Of a stretch of 64,000 nt of DNA, positions 17,778 through 26,767 are shown piece after piece. The number at the start of each line of letters is the position of its first letter. The first letter of the stretch is position 1. Source of the stretch: an uncultured Oscillospiraceae bacterium (lineage in GTDB: Bacteria; Bacillota; Clostridia; Oscillospirales; Oscillospiraceae); the NCBI GenBank assembly GCA_910588625.1, contig CAJUQN010000002.1:62001-126000 (forward strand), written 5' to 3'. A model generated the notes under the pieces. That model did not search any database. It was not told where the DNA came from and saw only the letters and a program-made list of their open reading frames with translations. The position numbers and the translations under genes are program-made.

Positions 17778-19193
17778 TCAACCTGCGTATTTGGTCAGCA
17801 TTTCCACCCAGCTGCCCACGGTGAAGGACACCTCGGCGCAGTACTCCGGGTCCTCCAGCACCAGCTTGCCGTCGGTGGTCCACCAGTCGTAGCCCCGGTC
17901 GTTCTTGGCCTCGAACTCCACGGTGGCGCCGTCCTCAGCCATGCCGCCCTTAGAGTGGCCGTATTTCTCCTCGGTGCCCGCCGCCACGGTGGGATTGGAG
18001 GAGTAGCCGCCCATGTCCTTGCCCCAGGCGGAGAAGCCGTCCACGGTCTCGGTCATGTAGGCGATGAAGGCGCAGGCGGTCCAGGGCAGGGGGCTGTTGT
18101 CGGTGACGAACAGATAGTGGCAGTAGCCAAAACCGCCGATGCCGGTGTAGCCGTCGTCATAGGCGGCTACGTTGATGTTGTTGACGGACACAGAGCTGGA
18201 CTCCTCCACGGAGCGGAGCTTGGAGTACACCAGCAGGCCGAACTGGTCGGTGGCGGACTTGTCCACCAGGGTGTTGCAGATGGGGCCGTCATCAGTCTGG
18301 GCGTTGTAGGACTCCACCCACAGCTTGATCCACGCCAGGGCATAGGCGCCGTTCTCGCCCAGGCCCAGGTCCTCGGCGTCAGCCTTCATCTCGTTGATGG
18401 TGGGCTGGAAGTAGGCTTGTTCGTCGGCGGACAGAGCGTCAAAGGCCTCCTTCAGCCATCCGGCGTACTTGTCCTGAGTCAGCATATACAGGAAGTTCTT
18501 GCCCACGATCTCGGAGTCGATGTCCATGTACAGGCCGTGCTCACCCTCGGCGATGAAGTCCCAGCAGTTGTCATAGATCTTGGAGCCGGTGTTATTGTAC
18601 ATAAACACCTTGTTCAGGGTCTGGAGGGCCAGATAGCCGTCATAGCTGTCGGCAGAGGTGCTATTGGCCTCGGCCCACTCTTTGGGGATGAAGGTGTCCA
18701 GGATGCCGGTCTGGACCATCTTGGACTCGATCTGGTTGCCGTCCTGGATGAGGGTCATGGCGAAGGTGCCCTCGGGCTTCAGGGAGTCGGCGGTGAGCTG
18801 GTCGAAGATCTTGTTGTTCTTGGGCTGCTGCCAGTCAAACTCCATGCTGTAGCTGGAGTCGATGGACTGGAGGTACTCGATGAACAGGGGCAGGGCGCTC
18901 TTGCCGCGGCTGGAGTTGCCCACGCCGAAGAAGGTCTTGCCGTTGGACTCCTCAATGGCCTTCTGGGCCAGCTCCTCCAGGGTCATGCCTTCGGCCTCTT
19001 TGATGATCTTCTGCACGTCGCTGAGATTCTCGTCCACGGGGGCGGGGGTGTTCTGCTCCGCGGGGGCGGAGGCCTGGGCCTCCTTGCTCTCCTGAGGCGG
19101 GGCGCTGTTGTCGGCGGCGGGAGTGCCGCAGGCGGCCAGGCTCAGGGCCATGGCGCAGGCCAGGAACAGTGCGGTCAGCTTTTTCAATTTCAT
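17778..19193 (-). CDS. ABC importer solute-binding lipoprotein
   Basis: A 471-residue secreted binding protein. The signal peptide ends LSLAAC with lipobox Cys22, followed by an Ala/Pro/Glu-rich linker to about residue 60. The mature domain has KTFFGVGNSSRGKSALPLFIEYL and a C-terminal GWDWWTTDGKLVLEDPEY-like end (the window shows Tyr in place of the first Trp), which I do not recognise as a named family. The frame opens at 19250, but the ATG at 19193 follows AAAGGAGG and begins a proper signal peptide. It is the first gene of the importer operon. The substrate is unknown. Confidence 0.88.
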   Translation of the reverse strand: MKLKKLTALFLACAMALSLAACGTPAADNSAPPQESKEAQASAPAEQNTPAPVDENLSDVQKIIKEAEGMTLEELAQKAIEESNGKTFFGVGNSSRGKSALPLFIEYLQSIDSSYSMEFDWQQPKNNKIFDQLTADSLKPEGTFAMTLIQDGNQIESKMVQTGILDTFIPKEWAEANSTSADSYDGYLALQTLNKVFMYNNTGSKIYDNCWDFIAEGEHGLYMDIDSEIVGKNFLYMLTQDKYAGWLKEAFDALSADEQAYFQPTINEMKADAEDLGLGENGAYALAWIKLWVESYNAQTDDGPICNTLVDKSATDQFGLLVYSKLRSVEESSSVSVNNINVAAYDDGYTGIGGFGYCHYLFVTDNSPLPWTACAFIAYMTETVDGFSAWGKDMGGYSSNPTVAAGTEEKYGHSKGGMAEDGATVEFEAKNDRGYDWWTTDGKLVLEDPEYCAEVSFTVGSWVEMLTKYAG

Positions 19194-19452
19194 TTCAGAT
19201 CCTCCTTTGTCATTGCGTACAAATCGAGCGGGGACTATCCTGTTCCCCATTGTCTATTTTATTGTAGCGGCAATTGGAAAAAATGAACAGGGGACAAACC
19301 TGCGTTTTTTAGGAAAATTCTGCGGAAGTTGTGGAAAACTTACGAAAACTGTTGGACAGACCAGGGAATGTGTTGGCATATCGCCGTATTGGGAAAGGAT
19401 GGGGGGGCGGGAAAACTGTAATAAAACTGTAAAAGTCAGATTCTTCCGTAGG

Positions 19453-19461
19453 TGGTATAAT
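19453..19461 (+). promoter_or_regulatory. Extended -10 promoter of the acidic protein gene
   Basis: TGGTATAAT lies 42 bases before the start codon; no good -35 is seen. The 310-base gap 19194-19503 otherwise holds the leftward start region of the binding-protein gene. A weak leftward TACAAT is present at 19261-19266. No other structure is evident. Confidence 0.6.
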
Positions 19462-19503
19462 ATGATCCGATAGGATCCACCCATGACGGACAAGGAGGTC
19501 AAC

Positions 19504-20283
19504 ATGGACGAGATTTTAGCTTTCCGAAGCATCATTTGGGACAATGAGGACTATCAGGAGACCGTCAAAGGGGAAGAATTTCGGGCTTTGATGGAATTAT
19601 GCTTTGACCGGGCGGACCACTTTTCTTTGTGCCGGACGGACTGGCCGGGGGCCAAGGACGGGCCGCTGGAGCGGGCCCTGCGGCCCTATCGCCTGGGCGA
19701 GTATCTTTCCTATGGACGGCTGATCTGGTTCGGCCATGAGGCGTGGGAGAAATGCTACGTCTACCCGGCTAACCAGGAGACCAAGGCCATTTTCCTGTCC
19801 CACATCACCCACCTGTTCGGGCGGGATGTTGAGCGGCCCGACGGCTCCGACGGGCCGCCGGAGAAATACAAAGCCTGCGTGGAGCTGTCGGAGGCGGCCT
19901 ACGAGCGGGTCATGGAGCGGGTGGAGGCCGAGGAGGCGATATTCGGCGCCATCAGCGACGAGGACTTTGCCGCCATCGAGGAGGAGGAGCTCCAAGAGGC
20001 AAAGAAGCTGTGGGAGGAGGTCTTTGACGAGGCGGACTTCGACAGTAATTTGGAGGACCCGTGGTTTTTCCGGGGGGACGACCTGTTTTTCCGAACCATT
20101 ACCCATGAATACGACTGTCTGGTCCACGTCCCGGATGAGGACTTTGGGGAACGAATCAAAGAGCTGGGGCGGTGGGTGGATGTCTCTGACCGTCGTTATC
20201 TGCGGCCTTTGGGCTTTCTCAGCGAATGCCAGGGACTGACCTGGTACGAAAAAGACGGACAGCTCGCGGTGGATGAGGGCTGA
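19504..20283 (+). CDS. Acidic protein of unknown function
   Basis: A 259-residue soluble protein I do not recognise. It has no signal peptide or membrane segment. Residues about 130-200 are strongly acidic and Glu-rich, likely helical. Conserved-looking aromatic clusters occur near the N-terminus (FRSIIWDNEDYQE) and C-terminus (LSECQGLTWYEKDG). The frame opens at 19483, but the ATG at 19504 has a perfect AAGGAGG six bases upstream. It stands alone between the divergent importer operon and a terminator shared with spoIIR. Confidence 0.75.
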   Translation: MDEILAFRSIIWDNEDYQETVKGEEFRALMELCFDRADHFSLCRTDWPGAKDGPLERALRPYRLGEYLSYGRLIWFGHEAWEKCYVYPANQETKAIFLSHITHLFGRDVERPDGSDGPPEKYKACVELSEAAYERVMERVEAEEAIFGAISDEDFAAIEEEELQEAKKLWEEVFDEADFDSNLEDPWFFRGDDLFFRTITHEYDCLVHVPDEDFGERIKELGRWVDVSDRRYLRPLGFLSECQGLTWYEKDGQLAVDEG

Positions 20284-20287
20284 AACA

Positions 20288-20324
20288 CAAAAAACAGCGG
20301 AAGGATTGCCCCTCCGCTGTTTTG
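20288..20324. terminator. Bidirectional terminator
   Basis: ACAGCGGA pairs with TCCGCTGT, flanked by A6 on the left and T4 on the right. It serves the rightward acidic-protein gene and the leftward spoIIR gene. Confidence 0.88.
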
Positions 20325-20325
20325 C

Positions 20326-20958
20326 TCAATTTCCGCCCGTCAGCTCCTGCCACCACTCAATGAGCCGGAATTTCAGTACATACCCGCCGTCCTGCCCAGT
20401 GATGAGGGCAATTTGGTCCTCAGATAGCACGCCCCCCGCCGCTGTTTCTACGGATTCCTCCGATACGGAGGCCAGGCATAGAGGCGGGAACACCACGCAC
20501 CACCAGTTGCGGCCTCTGCCCTCTCCGATGGTGACCTTCAGCGCCCGATACTGCCCGGCGGGGAGGGAAAAGCCGTCGTATTCCTTGGTGGGGAACCACT
20601 GGTCTGCCAGGGTGACAGTTACTGGTTCCATGTGGCCTGTCCGGGCCAGGGCCTCCGCTCCGGCCTGGGCCAGCTCCTCCAGGTGGGGGGAGAGCGCCGC
20701 CTCCGCCCCTTTGCGGTCGCCGACGCTCTCCAGGAGCCGGGAGGCCTCCGCCAGCACCGCGTCCCGCACCAGCAGCTTCCTGGCCTGGTCGGAGTCCGAG
20801 TCGGAGTTGGCTACCACATGGAGGCGTAAAATCTGGTCTGCCAGAGCGCTCTCGCTGGCCGAGGCCCACACGCCCACGGTCAGGGTCAGGCCGAAGGCCA
20901 GGAACAGGGCCGCTTCCCAAAGGCGCAGTTTTTGCATGGAAAAAGTGGAAGTATTCAT
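20326..20958 (-). CDS. spoIIR: Stage II sporulation protein R
   Basis: A 210-residue SpoIIR protein, the forespore-made secreted signal that triggers SpoIIGA to process pro-sigmaE in the mother cell. An N-terminal hydrophobic segment is followed by the family hallmark ILRLHVVANSDSDSDQ and KLLVRDAV near residues 45-70. A Trp/Phe-rich end (WWCVVFPPLC) is also typical. The ATG at 20958 has AGGACGG at a good distance; an in-frame GTG three codons earlier and an ATG at 20937 are alternatives. It indicates a spore-forming lineage. Confidence 0.93.
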   Translation of the reverse strand: MNTSTFSMQKLRLWEAALFLAFGLTLTVGVWASASESALADQILRLHVVANSDSDSDQARKLLVRDAVLAEASRLLESVGDRKGAEAALSPHLEELAQAGAEALARTGHMEPVTVTLADQWFPTKEYDGFSLPAGQYRALKVTIGEGRGRNWWCVVFPPLCLASVSEESVETAAGGVLSEDQIALITGQDGGYVLKFRLIEWWQELTGGN

Positions 20959-21033
20959 CAAAAACACCGTCCTATGTACCGTATGGATATAGTATGGACG
21001 GCGCCTTCTGCTTTTATACCGCTGATCTATAAT

Positions 21034-21480
21034 TTACCTTTCTAACTTAACAAGATATTCGGTGGTATCTTCTTCAAACTTTTTCTGACCTGTCAAATGA
21101 AAGCCATGACTTTGGTAAAAAGAAATTGCTCTAATATTTTTTTCTAATGCCCATAAATTATTTGCATGGAGTTCTTTAATTGCAAATTCAATTAGTTCAT
21201 TGCCAATTCCCTCACTTTGAAAAGATGTATCTACATATAATTTACAAATTTCTGTTCCGTCCATTTGAATAAAACCCTTTATCAACCCATTATCAAATAC
21301 ATATATATTTTTGATAATTTCATCTTTTTTGAAGTAATTATCTACTAATGAAACAACTTGCAATTCCCCAAAAGAAAAACTTTCATCTTTGAATATAGGG
21401 AAAAAATTTATCCTATTATTGAATACATATATTTCAGCTACTCTTGATAAATCATCTATTATTGCCTTTCTTATATACAT
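21034..21480 (-). CDS. GNAT-family N-acetyltransferase in an AT-rich patch
   Basis: A 148-residue acetyltransferase of the GNAT fold, which transfers acetyl from acetyl-CoA to an unknown amine. The CoA-binding motif is DTSFQSEGIGNELIEFA (Q-x-x-G-I/x-G form) around residue 85, followed by ENIRAISFYQSHGFHLTG. Codon use is very different from the neighbours: one line inside the gene (21121-21180) is 25% GC against about 60% around it. It begins 26 bases after ispE with AAAGGAG, so it can be read from the aro operon. It was probably acquired recently. Confidence 0.88.
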   Translation of the reverse strand: MYIRKAIIDDLSRVAEIYVFNNRINFFPIFKDESFSFGELQVVSLVDNYFKKDEIIKNIYVFDNGLIKGFIQMDGTEICKLYVDTSFQSEGIGNELIEFAIKELHANNLWALEKNIRAISFYQSHGFHLTGQKKFEEDTTEYLVKLER

Positions 21481-21506
21481 CGTATATCTCCTTTACAAAT
21501 ACGGGT

Positions 21507-22364
21507 TTACCGCGGTCCGGCGGGCCCGCACAGGAACACGCCTCGATAGCCCTTCGTCAAACGCTCCAGCGCCTCCTGGGCCCGGTTCTTTTGGTCAAAC
21601 AGGCCAAACACCGACGGACCGCTCCCCGACATGGACGCCCCCAGCGCCCCGCAGTCGATGAGCGCCGCCTTGATGCTGTTGATTTCAGACAGGCGGCGGG
21701 GCTCCAAAACATCCTCAAACACGTTGTACATCCGCCGGGCCACGCCAGTGAGGTCTCCGGCCTCCAGGGCGGCGATGACGCCGGCGGTGTCCGGACGGCG
21801 GACGATCTTTTTCACCTTCACCCGCCCGAACAGCTGGGGGGTGGAGATCGAGAAGGGCGGCTTGCAGATAACGATATGGCAGGGCGGCAGGGGGGCCAGC
21901 GGGGTGAGGACCTCTCCCCTGCTCTCGGCCAGGGCGGTGCCGCCCAGAACGCAGAAGGGCACGTCGGAGCCCACCTGCTCCCCAATTTTTGCCAGCTCAG
22001 TGGGAGACAGTCCCGCCCCCGTGAGGCGGTTCATGGCGGAGAGCACAGCGGCAGCGTCGGCGCTCCCCCCGGCCAGTCCGGCGCAGACGGGGACGTGCTT
22101 TTGAATGGACACATCCACCTCCCCCCCCAGACCGGTGGCCTGACGGAAGGCGGCGGCGGCCACCTGGGCCAGGTTCTTGCCTCCAGTGGGCAGGAAATGG
22201 AGATCGGACAGGGCCTGACCTTCCACCCCTCGGGCGGGGACGACGGTGAGGGTGTCCGCCAGCGTCACCGCTTGCATCACCATTTGCAGGTCGTGGTAGC
22301 CGTCCTCCCGCTTGCGGAGAATGTCCAAGGTCAGGTTGATTTTTGCGTTGGCTGAAAGCTCCAT
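21507..22364 (-). CDS. ispE: 4-diphosphocytidyl-2-C-methyl-D-erythritol kinase
   Basis: A 285-residue GHMP kinase of the non-mevalonate isoprenoid pathway, which phosphorylates the 2-OH of CDP-methylerythritol. The N-terminus has ANAKINLTLDIL with the catalytic Lys. The ATP-binding glycine-rich motif PVCAGLAGGSADAAA is near residue 95. The C-terminal GASMSGSGPSVFGLF motif is also present. It ends the long shikimate operon, 10 bases after the hydrolase gene, although its pathway is unrelated. Confidence 0.94.
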   Translation of the reverse strand: MELSANAKINLTLDILRKREDGYHDLQMVMQAVTLADTLTVVPARGVEGQALSDLHFLPTGGKNLAQVAAAAFRQATGLGGEVDVSIQKHVPVCAGLAGGSADAAAVLSAMNRLTGAGLSPTELAKIGEQVGSDVPFCVLGGTALAESRGEVLTPLAPLPPCHIVICKPPFSISTPQLFGRVKVKKIVRRPDTAGVIAALEAGDLTGVARRMYNVFEDVLEPRRLSEINSIKAALIDCGALGASMSGSGPSVFGLFDQKNRAQEALERLTKGYRGVFLCGPAGPR

Positions 22365-22374
22365 AGCCGCCTCC

Positions 22375-23316
22375 TTATCTGTCTAAAAAGTCCTTGATCT
22401 CCGCCGCGATACGCGCATACTCAAAATCGTGGACGTAGTGGCCGCAGTCTAAGTAAATAATCCGCGCGTCGCTGCAGGTTTCAGCGAACCCGGCCTGAAT
22501 GGCCCGCCAGTCCTCCTTGGTGAAGCCAGTGCCGCCGCTCCCGTCGGAGCAGAACAGCAGATAGGGTACGCCGGGGACGCCGCCCCGGGCCACCTGTTTG
22601 GCGTTGTCCTTGACGCACAAGGCCTCGTTTACCATGTCCTCCGTCATGGTGCGGCGGTAGAATACGGCGCGGTAGATATCCTTTTCGTCCTCCCACAGCG
22701 TCCCGTGCTGGATGGCGTCGCTTTCGGACAGTCCGGGGATCAGCCGGGTGATGCCGATGGAAGCGCCGAACTGCATCAGCCGCAGGAGGGGAGCGCTGAT
22801 TTCCATCTCCTTATAGGCGGCGGGAACGGACATATCCAGGCCGATGATGGCGGACACCTCGTCCGGGTATGTTTGCGCCCAATACAGCGCCTCGATTCCC
22901 GACATGGAGTGGGGGCACAGAACATACGGGGGCGTCAGGCCCGCTTGCGTCAGTGCTTCGCGGGTATTTTGCAGAATCGTGGCGATGTCCCGGCTCTTGC
23001 CTGTCACGTCGCTGCACCCATAGCCGAATTTCTCCACCACCGCGATCTTGCAGGTGTCAGTGAGCAGGGAATACAGGGATTTGAAGTCCAGGATGGGAGA
23101 GCAGGTGCCGCTGCCGGACATGAACACGATGGTGTCCTTGCCCTCGCCCCGAATATAGACGCTCATCTGCGCACCGTCCACCATGAGCGTCTCGCCGAGG
23201 CTGTAGTAAAGAAGGTCCTCTCTCTTGAGCTGAAACTGATGGTTAAGGGCGCATATGGCCAGGAGCAGAGCAAAGGCCCCGCCGATGGCCGCGAGGATTT
23301 TGAGCACTTTTTTCAT
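22375..23316 (-). CDS. Membrane-anchored alpha/beta hydrolase
   Basis: A 313-residue alpha/beta hydrolase with an N-terminal membrane anchor (residues about 5-25). The oxyanion segment is VFMSGSGTCSP, and the nucleophile elbow is PHSMSGIEA near residue 138 (Ser in the S-M-S-G turn, first Gly replaced). The catalytic His lies in the late DCGHYVHDF segment. It probably acts outside the membrane on an ester or lactone; the substrate is unknown. It overlaps aroE by 4 bases, so it is translationally coupled to the shikimate operon. Confidence 0.87.
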   Translation of the reverse strand: MKKVLKILAAIGGAFALLLAICALNHQFQLKREDLLYYSLGETLMVDGAQMSVYIRGEGKDTIVFMSGSGTCSPILDFKSLYSLLTDTCKIAVVEKFGYGCSDVTGKSRDIATILQNTREALTQAGLTPPYVLCPHSMSGIEALYWAQTYPDEVSAIIGLDMSVPAAYKEMEISAPLLRLMQFGASIGITRLIPGLSESDAIQHGTLWEDEKDIYRAVFYRRTMTEDMVNEALCVKDNAKQVARGGVPGVPYLLFCSDGSGGTGFTKEDWRAIQAGFAETCSDARIIYLDCGHYVHDFEYARIAAEIKDFLDR

Positions 23317-24158
23317 GTTCCCTCCCCGCGCAGGGCGTTTGTGGCGACGGCGGCCATTGGCCTCCGGTCCAGGGAACGGTCCAGAAAATGCTCCAGGGCC
23401 AGCACAGCCTGGTTCACCAGCATGGGCAGGCCGTTCAGCGTCCGCAGGCCCCGGCGGCGGGCCTGGGCTAAAAGCTCCGTCTCAGCGGGGTGGTAGATGA
23501 GGTCGAATACCCCGGCGGCTGAGGGCAGGGCATTCAGGAAAGCGAAATCCTCGAACTGGCTGGGGCAGCCCTCCATGCCCAGGTTGGTGCAATTTACTAA
23601 GAGCTGGGACTTTGCCGCCAAATTGGACAGCGTATCCACGTCAAACGCGGCGGGAGTCAGGCGCTTGAGCGGGTCGTGGGCACACAGCTCTTCGGCGCGG
23701 CCGAGGGTGCGGTTGCAGATGAAAACCTGTTTTGCCCCCGCCTGGGACAGCGCCAGGGCTGCCGCTTTTGCCGCGCCCCCCGCCCCCAGCAGGGTGACGG
23801 TGAGACGGTTGGGGTCCATGCCCAGACCGTCCTTGAGCGCGGCCACGGCTCCGCCGCCGTCGGTGTTGAAGCCGGTCCATCTCCCGTGTCGGAGACAGAC
23901 GGTGTTGACCGCGCCTACGGCCTTTGCCGCCGGGTGGATTTCATCCAGCAGAGGGATCAAATCCTCCTTGTGGGGCATGGTGGCGTTGAAGCCGGTGACG
24001 CCGTTCGTCTTTGCCCAGAATAGGTATTCGGGCAATTCCCCCCGGCGGACCACATGGGCGGTATAGGGGATATCCAGTCCCAGTGCCGCCAGCATGGCCC
24101 CGTGGATGACCGGGGACTTGGAGTGCAGTACCGGGTCGCCGATGACTTGCAAGCTCAT
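23313..24158 (-). CDS. aroE: Shikimate dehydrogenase
   Basis: A 281-residue NADP-dependent enzyme that reduces 3-dehydroshikimate to shikimate. The shikimate-binding motif SKSPVIHGAML is at the N-terminus, and FNATMPHKEDLIPLLDE carries the catalytic Lys near residue 62. The glycine-rich dinucleotide loop LLGAGGAAKAAAL lies near 122, followed by the NRTLGRAEEL segment typical of NADP binding. It overlaps aroQ and the hydrolase by 4 bases each. Confidence 0.96.
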   Translation of the reverse strand: MSLQVIGDPVLHSKSPVIHGAMLAALGLDIPYTAHVVRRGELPEYLFWAKTNGVTGFNATMPHKEDLIPLLDEIHPAAKAVGAVNTVCLRHGRWTGFNTDGGGAVAALKDGLGMDPNRLTVTLLGAGGAAKAAALALSQAGAKQVFICNRTLGRAEELCAHDPLKRLTPAAFDVDTLSNLAAKSQLLVNCTNLGMEGCPSQFEDFAFLNALPSAAGVFDLIYHPAETELLAQARRRGLRTLNGLPMLVNQAVLALEHFLDRSLDRRPMAAVATNALRGEGT

Positions 24159-24586
24159 TTGCCGCCCTCCAGGAAGTGGTCCATAGCCATCAGATAGCCC
24201 TGGAAGCCGTGGCCATAGAGCTGGCCCACACAGGCGGGGGCGGTGACGGAAATGGAGCGGAAGGGCTCCCGCTGATCGATGTGGCTGATGTGCACCTCAT
24301 AGGCGGGCACGTCCACCGCCTTCAGCGCGTCCAGGATAGCGTAGCTGTAGTGAGTGTAGGCGCCGGGATTGATGACAATGGCGTCATAGACGCCGTCAGC
24401 GGCATGGATCTGGTCAATGATGGCCCCCTCGTGGTTGGACTGGAAGCAGTCGGCGGTGGAATCGTGGGCAGCGGCGTAGTCTTGGACAAGGGCGCACAGG
24501 GCGCCGTAAGTCTGGTTGCCGTAGATGCCCGGCTCCCGCTTACCCAAAAGGTTTAGATTGGGGCCGTTTATGATGAGAAATTTCAT
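24155..24586 (-). CDS. aroQ: 3-dehydroquinate dehydratase, type II
   Basis: A 143-residue type II dehydroquinase, normal length for this dodecameric enzyme. Conserved NGPNLNLLGKREPGIYG includes catalytic Tyr22. NHEGAIID and the EVHISHIDQREPFR segment carry the active-site His and Arg. It converts 3-dehydroquinate to 3-dehydroshikimate. It overlaps aroK upstream and aroE downstream by 4 bases. Confidence 0.96.
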   Translation of the reverse strand: MKFLIINGPNLNLLGKREPGIYGNQTYGALCALVQDYAAAHDSTADCFQSNHEGAIIDQIHAADGVYDAIVINPGAYTHYSYAILDALKAVDVPAYEVHISHIDQREPFRSISVTAPACVGQLYGHGFQGYLMAMDHFLEGGK

Positions 24587-25092
24587 GATTGGGCTACCTC
24601 CAGATAGATGGCGGCGATCAAGCGGTCGGCATACTCCGGGCTTTCCGGGTTTCGGACGAGATAGTCTGAGGAACGGCTGTAAATGGGTGCGCGGAGGGTG
24701 TAGCGCTGGATAAAATCTTCCCGCCCTGCCTGGGCCAGGGGACGGCCCGATACGTCCAGACTATCGTAGGTCTCGCCGGGGTCCCGGTCCAGCCAGAACA
24801 CCAGGCTGCTTTGCTTGAGGGCGGCAATGGCCTCGCCCTGCAAGGGCAGACCGCCGCCGCAGGAGATGATAAGCCCCTCTTTTTTGCCCAATTCCCGGCA
24901 CAACTCCAGTTCCAGGGTTCGGAAATGGGCCTCGCCGTCCGCGGCGAAAATGTCGGGGATGGAACGGCCCTGGCGCTCCTCAATGAGGGCGTCGGTGTCC
25001 ACCAGGGGGCGCTGAAAGCGCTGGGACAATAGCCTGCCTACGGTGGTTTTCCCGCAGCCCATCATTCCGATCAAGACGATGTTTTTCGGCAT
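24583..25092 (-). CDS. aroK: Shikimate kinase
   Basis: A 169-residue shikimate kinase. Walker A GMMGCGKTT is at residues 9-17, the shikimate-binding DTD is in PLVDTDALIE, and the CGGGLPL motif lies near residue 80. The start at 25092 (MPKNIVLIG) follows GAGGG at eight bases; an in-frame GTG three codons upstream is less likely. It begins 14 bases after pheA ends. Confidence 0.95.
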   Translation of the reverse strand: MPKNIVLIGMMGCGKTTVGRLLSQRFQRPLVDTDALIEERQGRSIPDIFAADGEAHFRTLELELCRELGKKEGLIISCGGGLPLQGEAIAALKQSSLVFWLDRDPGETYDSLDVSGRPLAQAGREDFIQRYTLRAPIYSRSSDYLVRNPESPEYADRLIAAIYLEVAQS

Positions 25093-25106
25093 GGAGCACA
25101 CCCTCT

Positions 25107-26261
25107 TTAGTCTAAATTAGAGCGGAACCACCCCAAAACGCGGAACTCCCCAGTGGTTTGCGCCAGCTCATGGAGGACGTCGTTGACGGTGGGGTTGTCG
25201 GGGGCCCCGGTGAACTCCAGGAAAAACATATACTGCCAGCTCTGCTCGGGCAGGGGGCGGGACTCCAGCTTCACCATATTCAGCCCGTGGAGGTTGAACA
25301 CGGTGAGCACCTCGTGCAGGGAGCCCGCCTCATGGGGCAGGACAAACAGGGTGCTGATTTTATCTGCCCCCGGCCTCAGCTCCAGCCGGGGGGAAACCAC
25401 CACAAAACGGGTGGTGTTGTGGCTGTTGTGGTTGATGGCATGGGCCAAAATCTCCAGCCCATACAGCTCCGCCGCCCGGTCAGAACAGATGGCGGCTTTT
25501 GTAATGTCCCCGCTGTCCGCCACCATTTGAGCAGAACCGGCGGTGTCCGCCTGGGGCACCTGCTTCCAGTCCGGGTGGGTGTTCAGATACCGTTCGCACT
25601 GGAACAGCCCTTGCTCATGGGAGTAGACGTGGGTAATGGTATCCAGAGTGGCGCCCTTGGGGGCCATGAGGCAGTGCTCCACCCGCACGGTGGTTTCGCC
25701 CACCATGTAGCACTCGTACTGAGTCAGCAGGTCGTAGATCTGCCGGATGGCGCCGGTGGAGCTGTTCTCAATGGGCAGCACGGCGTAATCCGCCTGGCCC
25801 TCCCGGAGAGCCAGGAAGCAGTCCTCGAACTGCTCCAGCCCGACGGCGCCGGCGCCCTGGCCGAAAAAGTTCAGCGCGGCCTGCTCGCTGTAAGCCCCCG
25901 GCACGCCTTGATACACCACTTTGGGAGCGGCCACGGGCTGGCGCTTCGCGGCCTGAGCCTCCCGCCAGCGGCGGACGCCGGGGTTGTCGGGGCCCTGACC
26001 CATCAAATCCCGCTGCTGCCGCCGGGACAGGGCCATAATGGTTTGATAGAGGGTGATAACGGCGGGGCGCAGCTCCTCCCCGGCCAGCGCGCCCTTGTTT
26101 TGCAGCACCTGGCGCTCCCGCTCCTGGTCCAGGACGGGGAGGCCCTGGGAGCGCTTGTATTCCCCCACCTTGTGGGTCACATCCATGCGCTGCCGGAACA
26201 GCTCCACCAGACGGCGGTCAATGGCGTCGATGTCCTGGCGCAGGGTCTGTAGATTGTCCAT
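25107..26261 (-). CDS. pheA: Bifunctional chorismate mutase / prephenate dehydratase
   Basis: A 384-residue P-protein that converts chorismate to phenylpyruvate. An AroQ-type chorismate mutase occupies residues 1-90 (IDAIDRRLVELFRQRM). The prephenate dehydratase domain begins YQGVPGAYSEQAA near 118 and has the catalytic Thr in NTTRFVVV. A C-terminal ACT domain (from about 305) carries the ESRP motif and a GSLHEVL variant of GALV, the site of phenylalanine feedback inhibition. It is the only terminal-branch gene in the operon, so the operon is specialised for phenylalanine, in line with a Phe-rich leader peptide. Confidence 0.95.
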   Translation of the reverse strand: MDNLQTLRQDIDAIDRRLVELFRQRMDVTHKVGEYKRSQGLPVLDQERERQVLQNKGALAGEELRPAVITLYQTIMALSRRQQRDLMGQGPDNPGVRRWREAQAAKRQPVAAPKVVYQGVPGAYSEQAALNFFGQGAGAVGLEQFEDCFLALREGQADYAVLPIENSSTGAIRQIYDLLTQYECYMVGETTVRVEHCLMAPKGATLDTITHVYSHEQGLFQCERYLNTHPDWKQVPQADTAGSAQMVADSGDITKAAICSDRAAELYGLEILAHAINHNSHNTTRFVVVSPRLELRPGADKISTLFVLPHEAGSLHEVLTVFNLHGLNMVKLESRPLPEQSWQYMFFLEFTGAPDNPTVNDVLHELAQTTGEFRVLGWFRSNLD

Positions 26262-26749
26262 TAGCGGTACAGCTCCTTTAATTCGGCGTAATGCTCGGCG
26301 TTATTGCGCAGTCCGGCGATTTCCTCCCCGGTGAGAGGACGGACTACCTTGGCCGGATTGCCCAGCACCAGAGAGCCGTCAGGGGCGTCCATTTTGCCCG
26401 TGACTACGGCCCCCGCGCCCACCATGCAGTTTTTGCCGATTTTCGCGAAATCCAGCAGAGTGGCGCCCATGCCGATGATGGTGTTGTCCCCCACCACTGC
26501 GCCGTGGACGATGGCCCCGTGGCCCACGGACACCCAGTCCCCCAGCTCGGTGGCGTGCTTCTCCGAGTGGAGCACACAGCAGTCCTGGACGTTGCAGCCC
26601 TGACCCAGCACGATGGGCTTGCCGTCGCCCCGGAGGACGGCGTTGAACCACACGGAACAGTCCCGGCCCAGGGTGACGTTGCCCACCACCGCCGCGCCGG
26701 GGAGGATGACCACATCTTCATTGGTTTGACGTAACGTTTTTAATTCCAT
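26261..26749 (-). CDS. Gamma-carbonic-anhydrase-like hexapeptide protein
   Basis: A 162-residue left-handed beta-helix protein of the YrdA/gamma carbonic anhydrase family. Repeating hexapeptides run from about residue 18 to 140. His residues in VLHSEKHA and VGHGAIVHGAV match the metal-binding triad, so a Zn- or Fe-dependent hydration activity is possible, although many members have no shown activity. It shares one base with pheA and lies just after aroC, an unusual member of an aromatic operon. Confidence 0.88.
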   Translation of the reverse strand: MELKTLRQTNEDVVILPGAAVVGNVTLGRDCSVWFNAVLRGDGKPIVLGQGCNVQDCCVLHSEKHATELGDWVSVGHGAIVHGAVVGDNTIIGMGATLLDFAKIGKNCMVGAGAVVTGKMDAPDGSLVLGNPAKVVRPLTGEEIAGLRNNAEHYAELKELYR

Positions 26750-26767
26750 AAAAATTCCTCACAGTAT

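Noticed and set aside
17559..19286. 575-codon open frame opposite the binding-protein gene
   Set aside because: Antisense shadow; the minus strand has a signal peptide, lipobox and SD.
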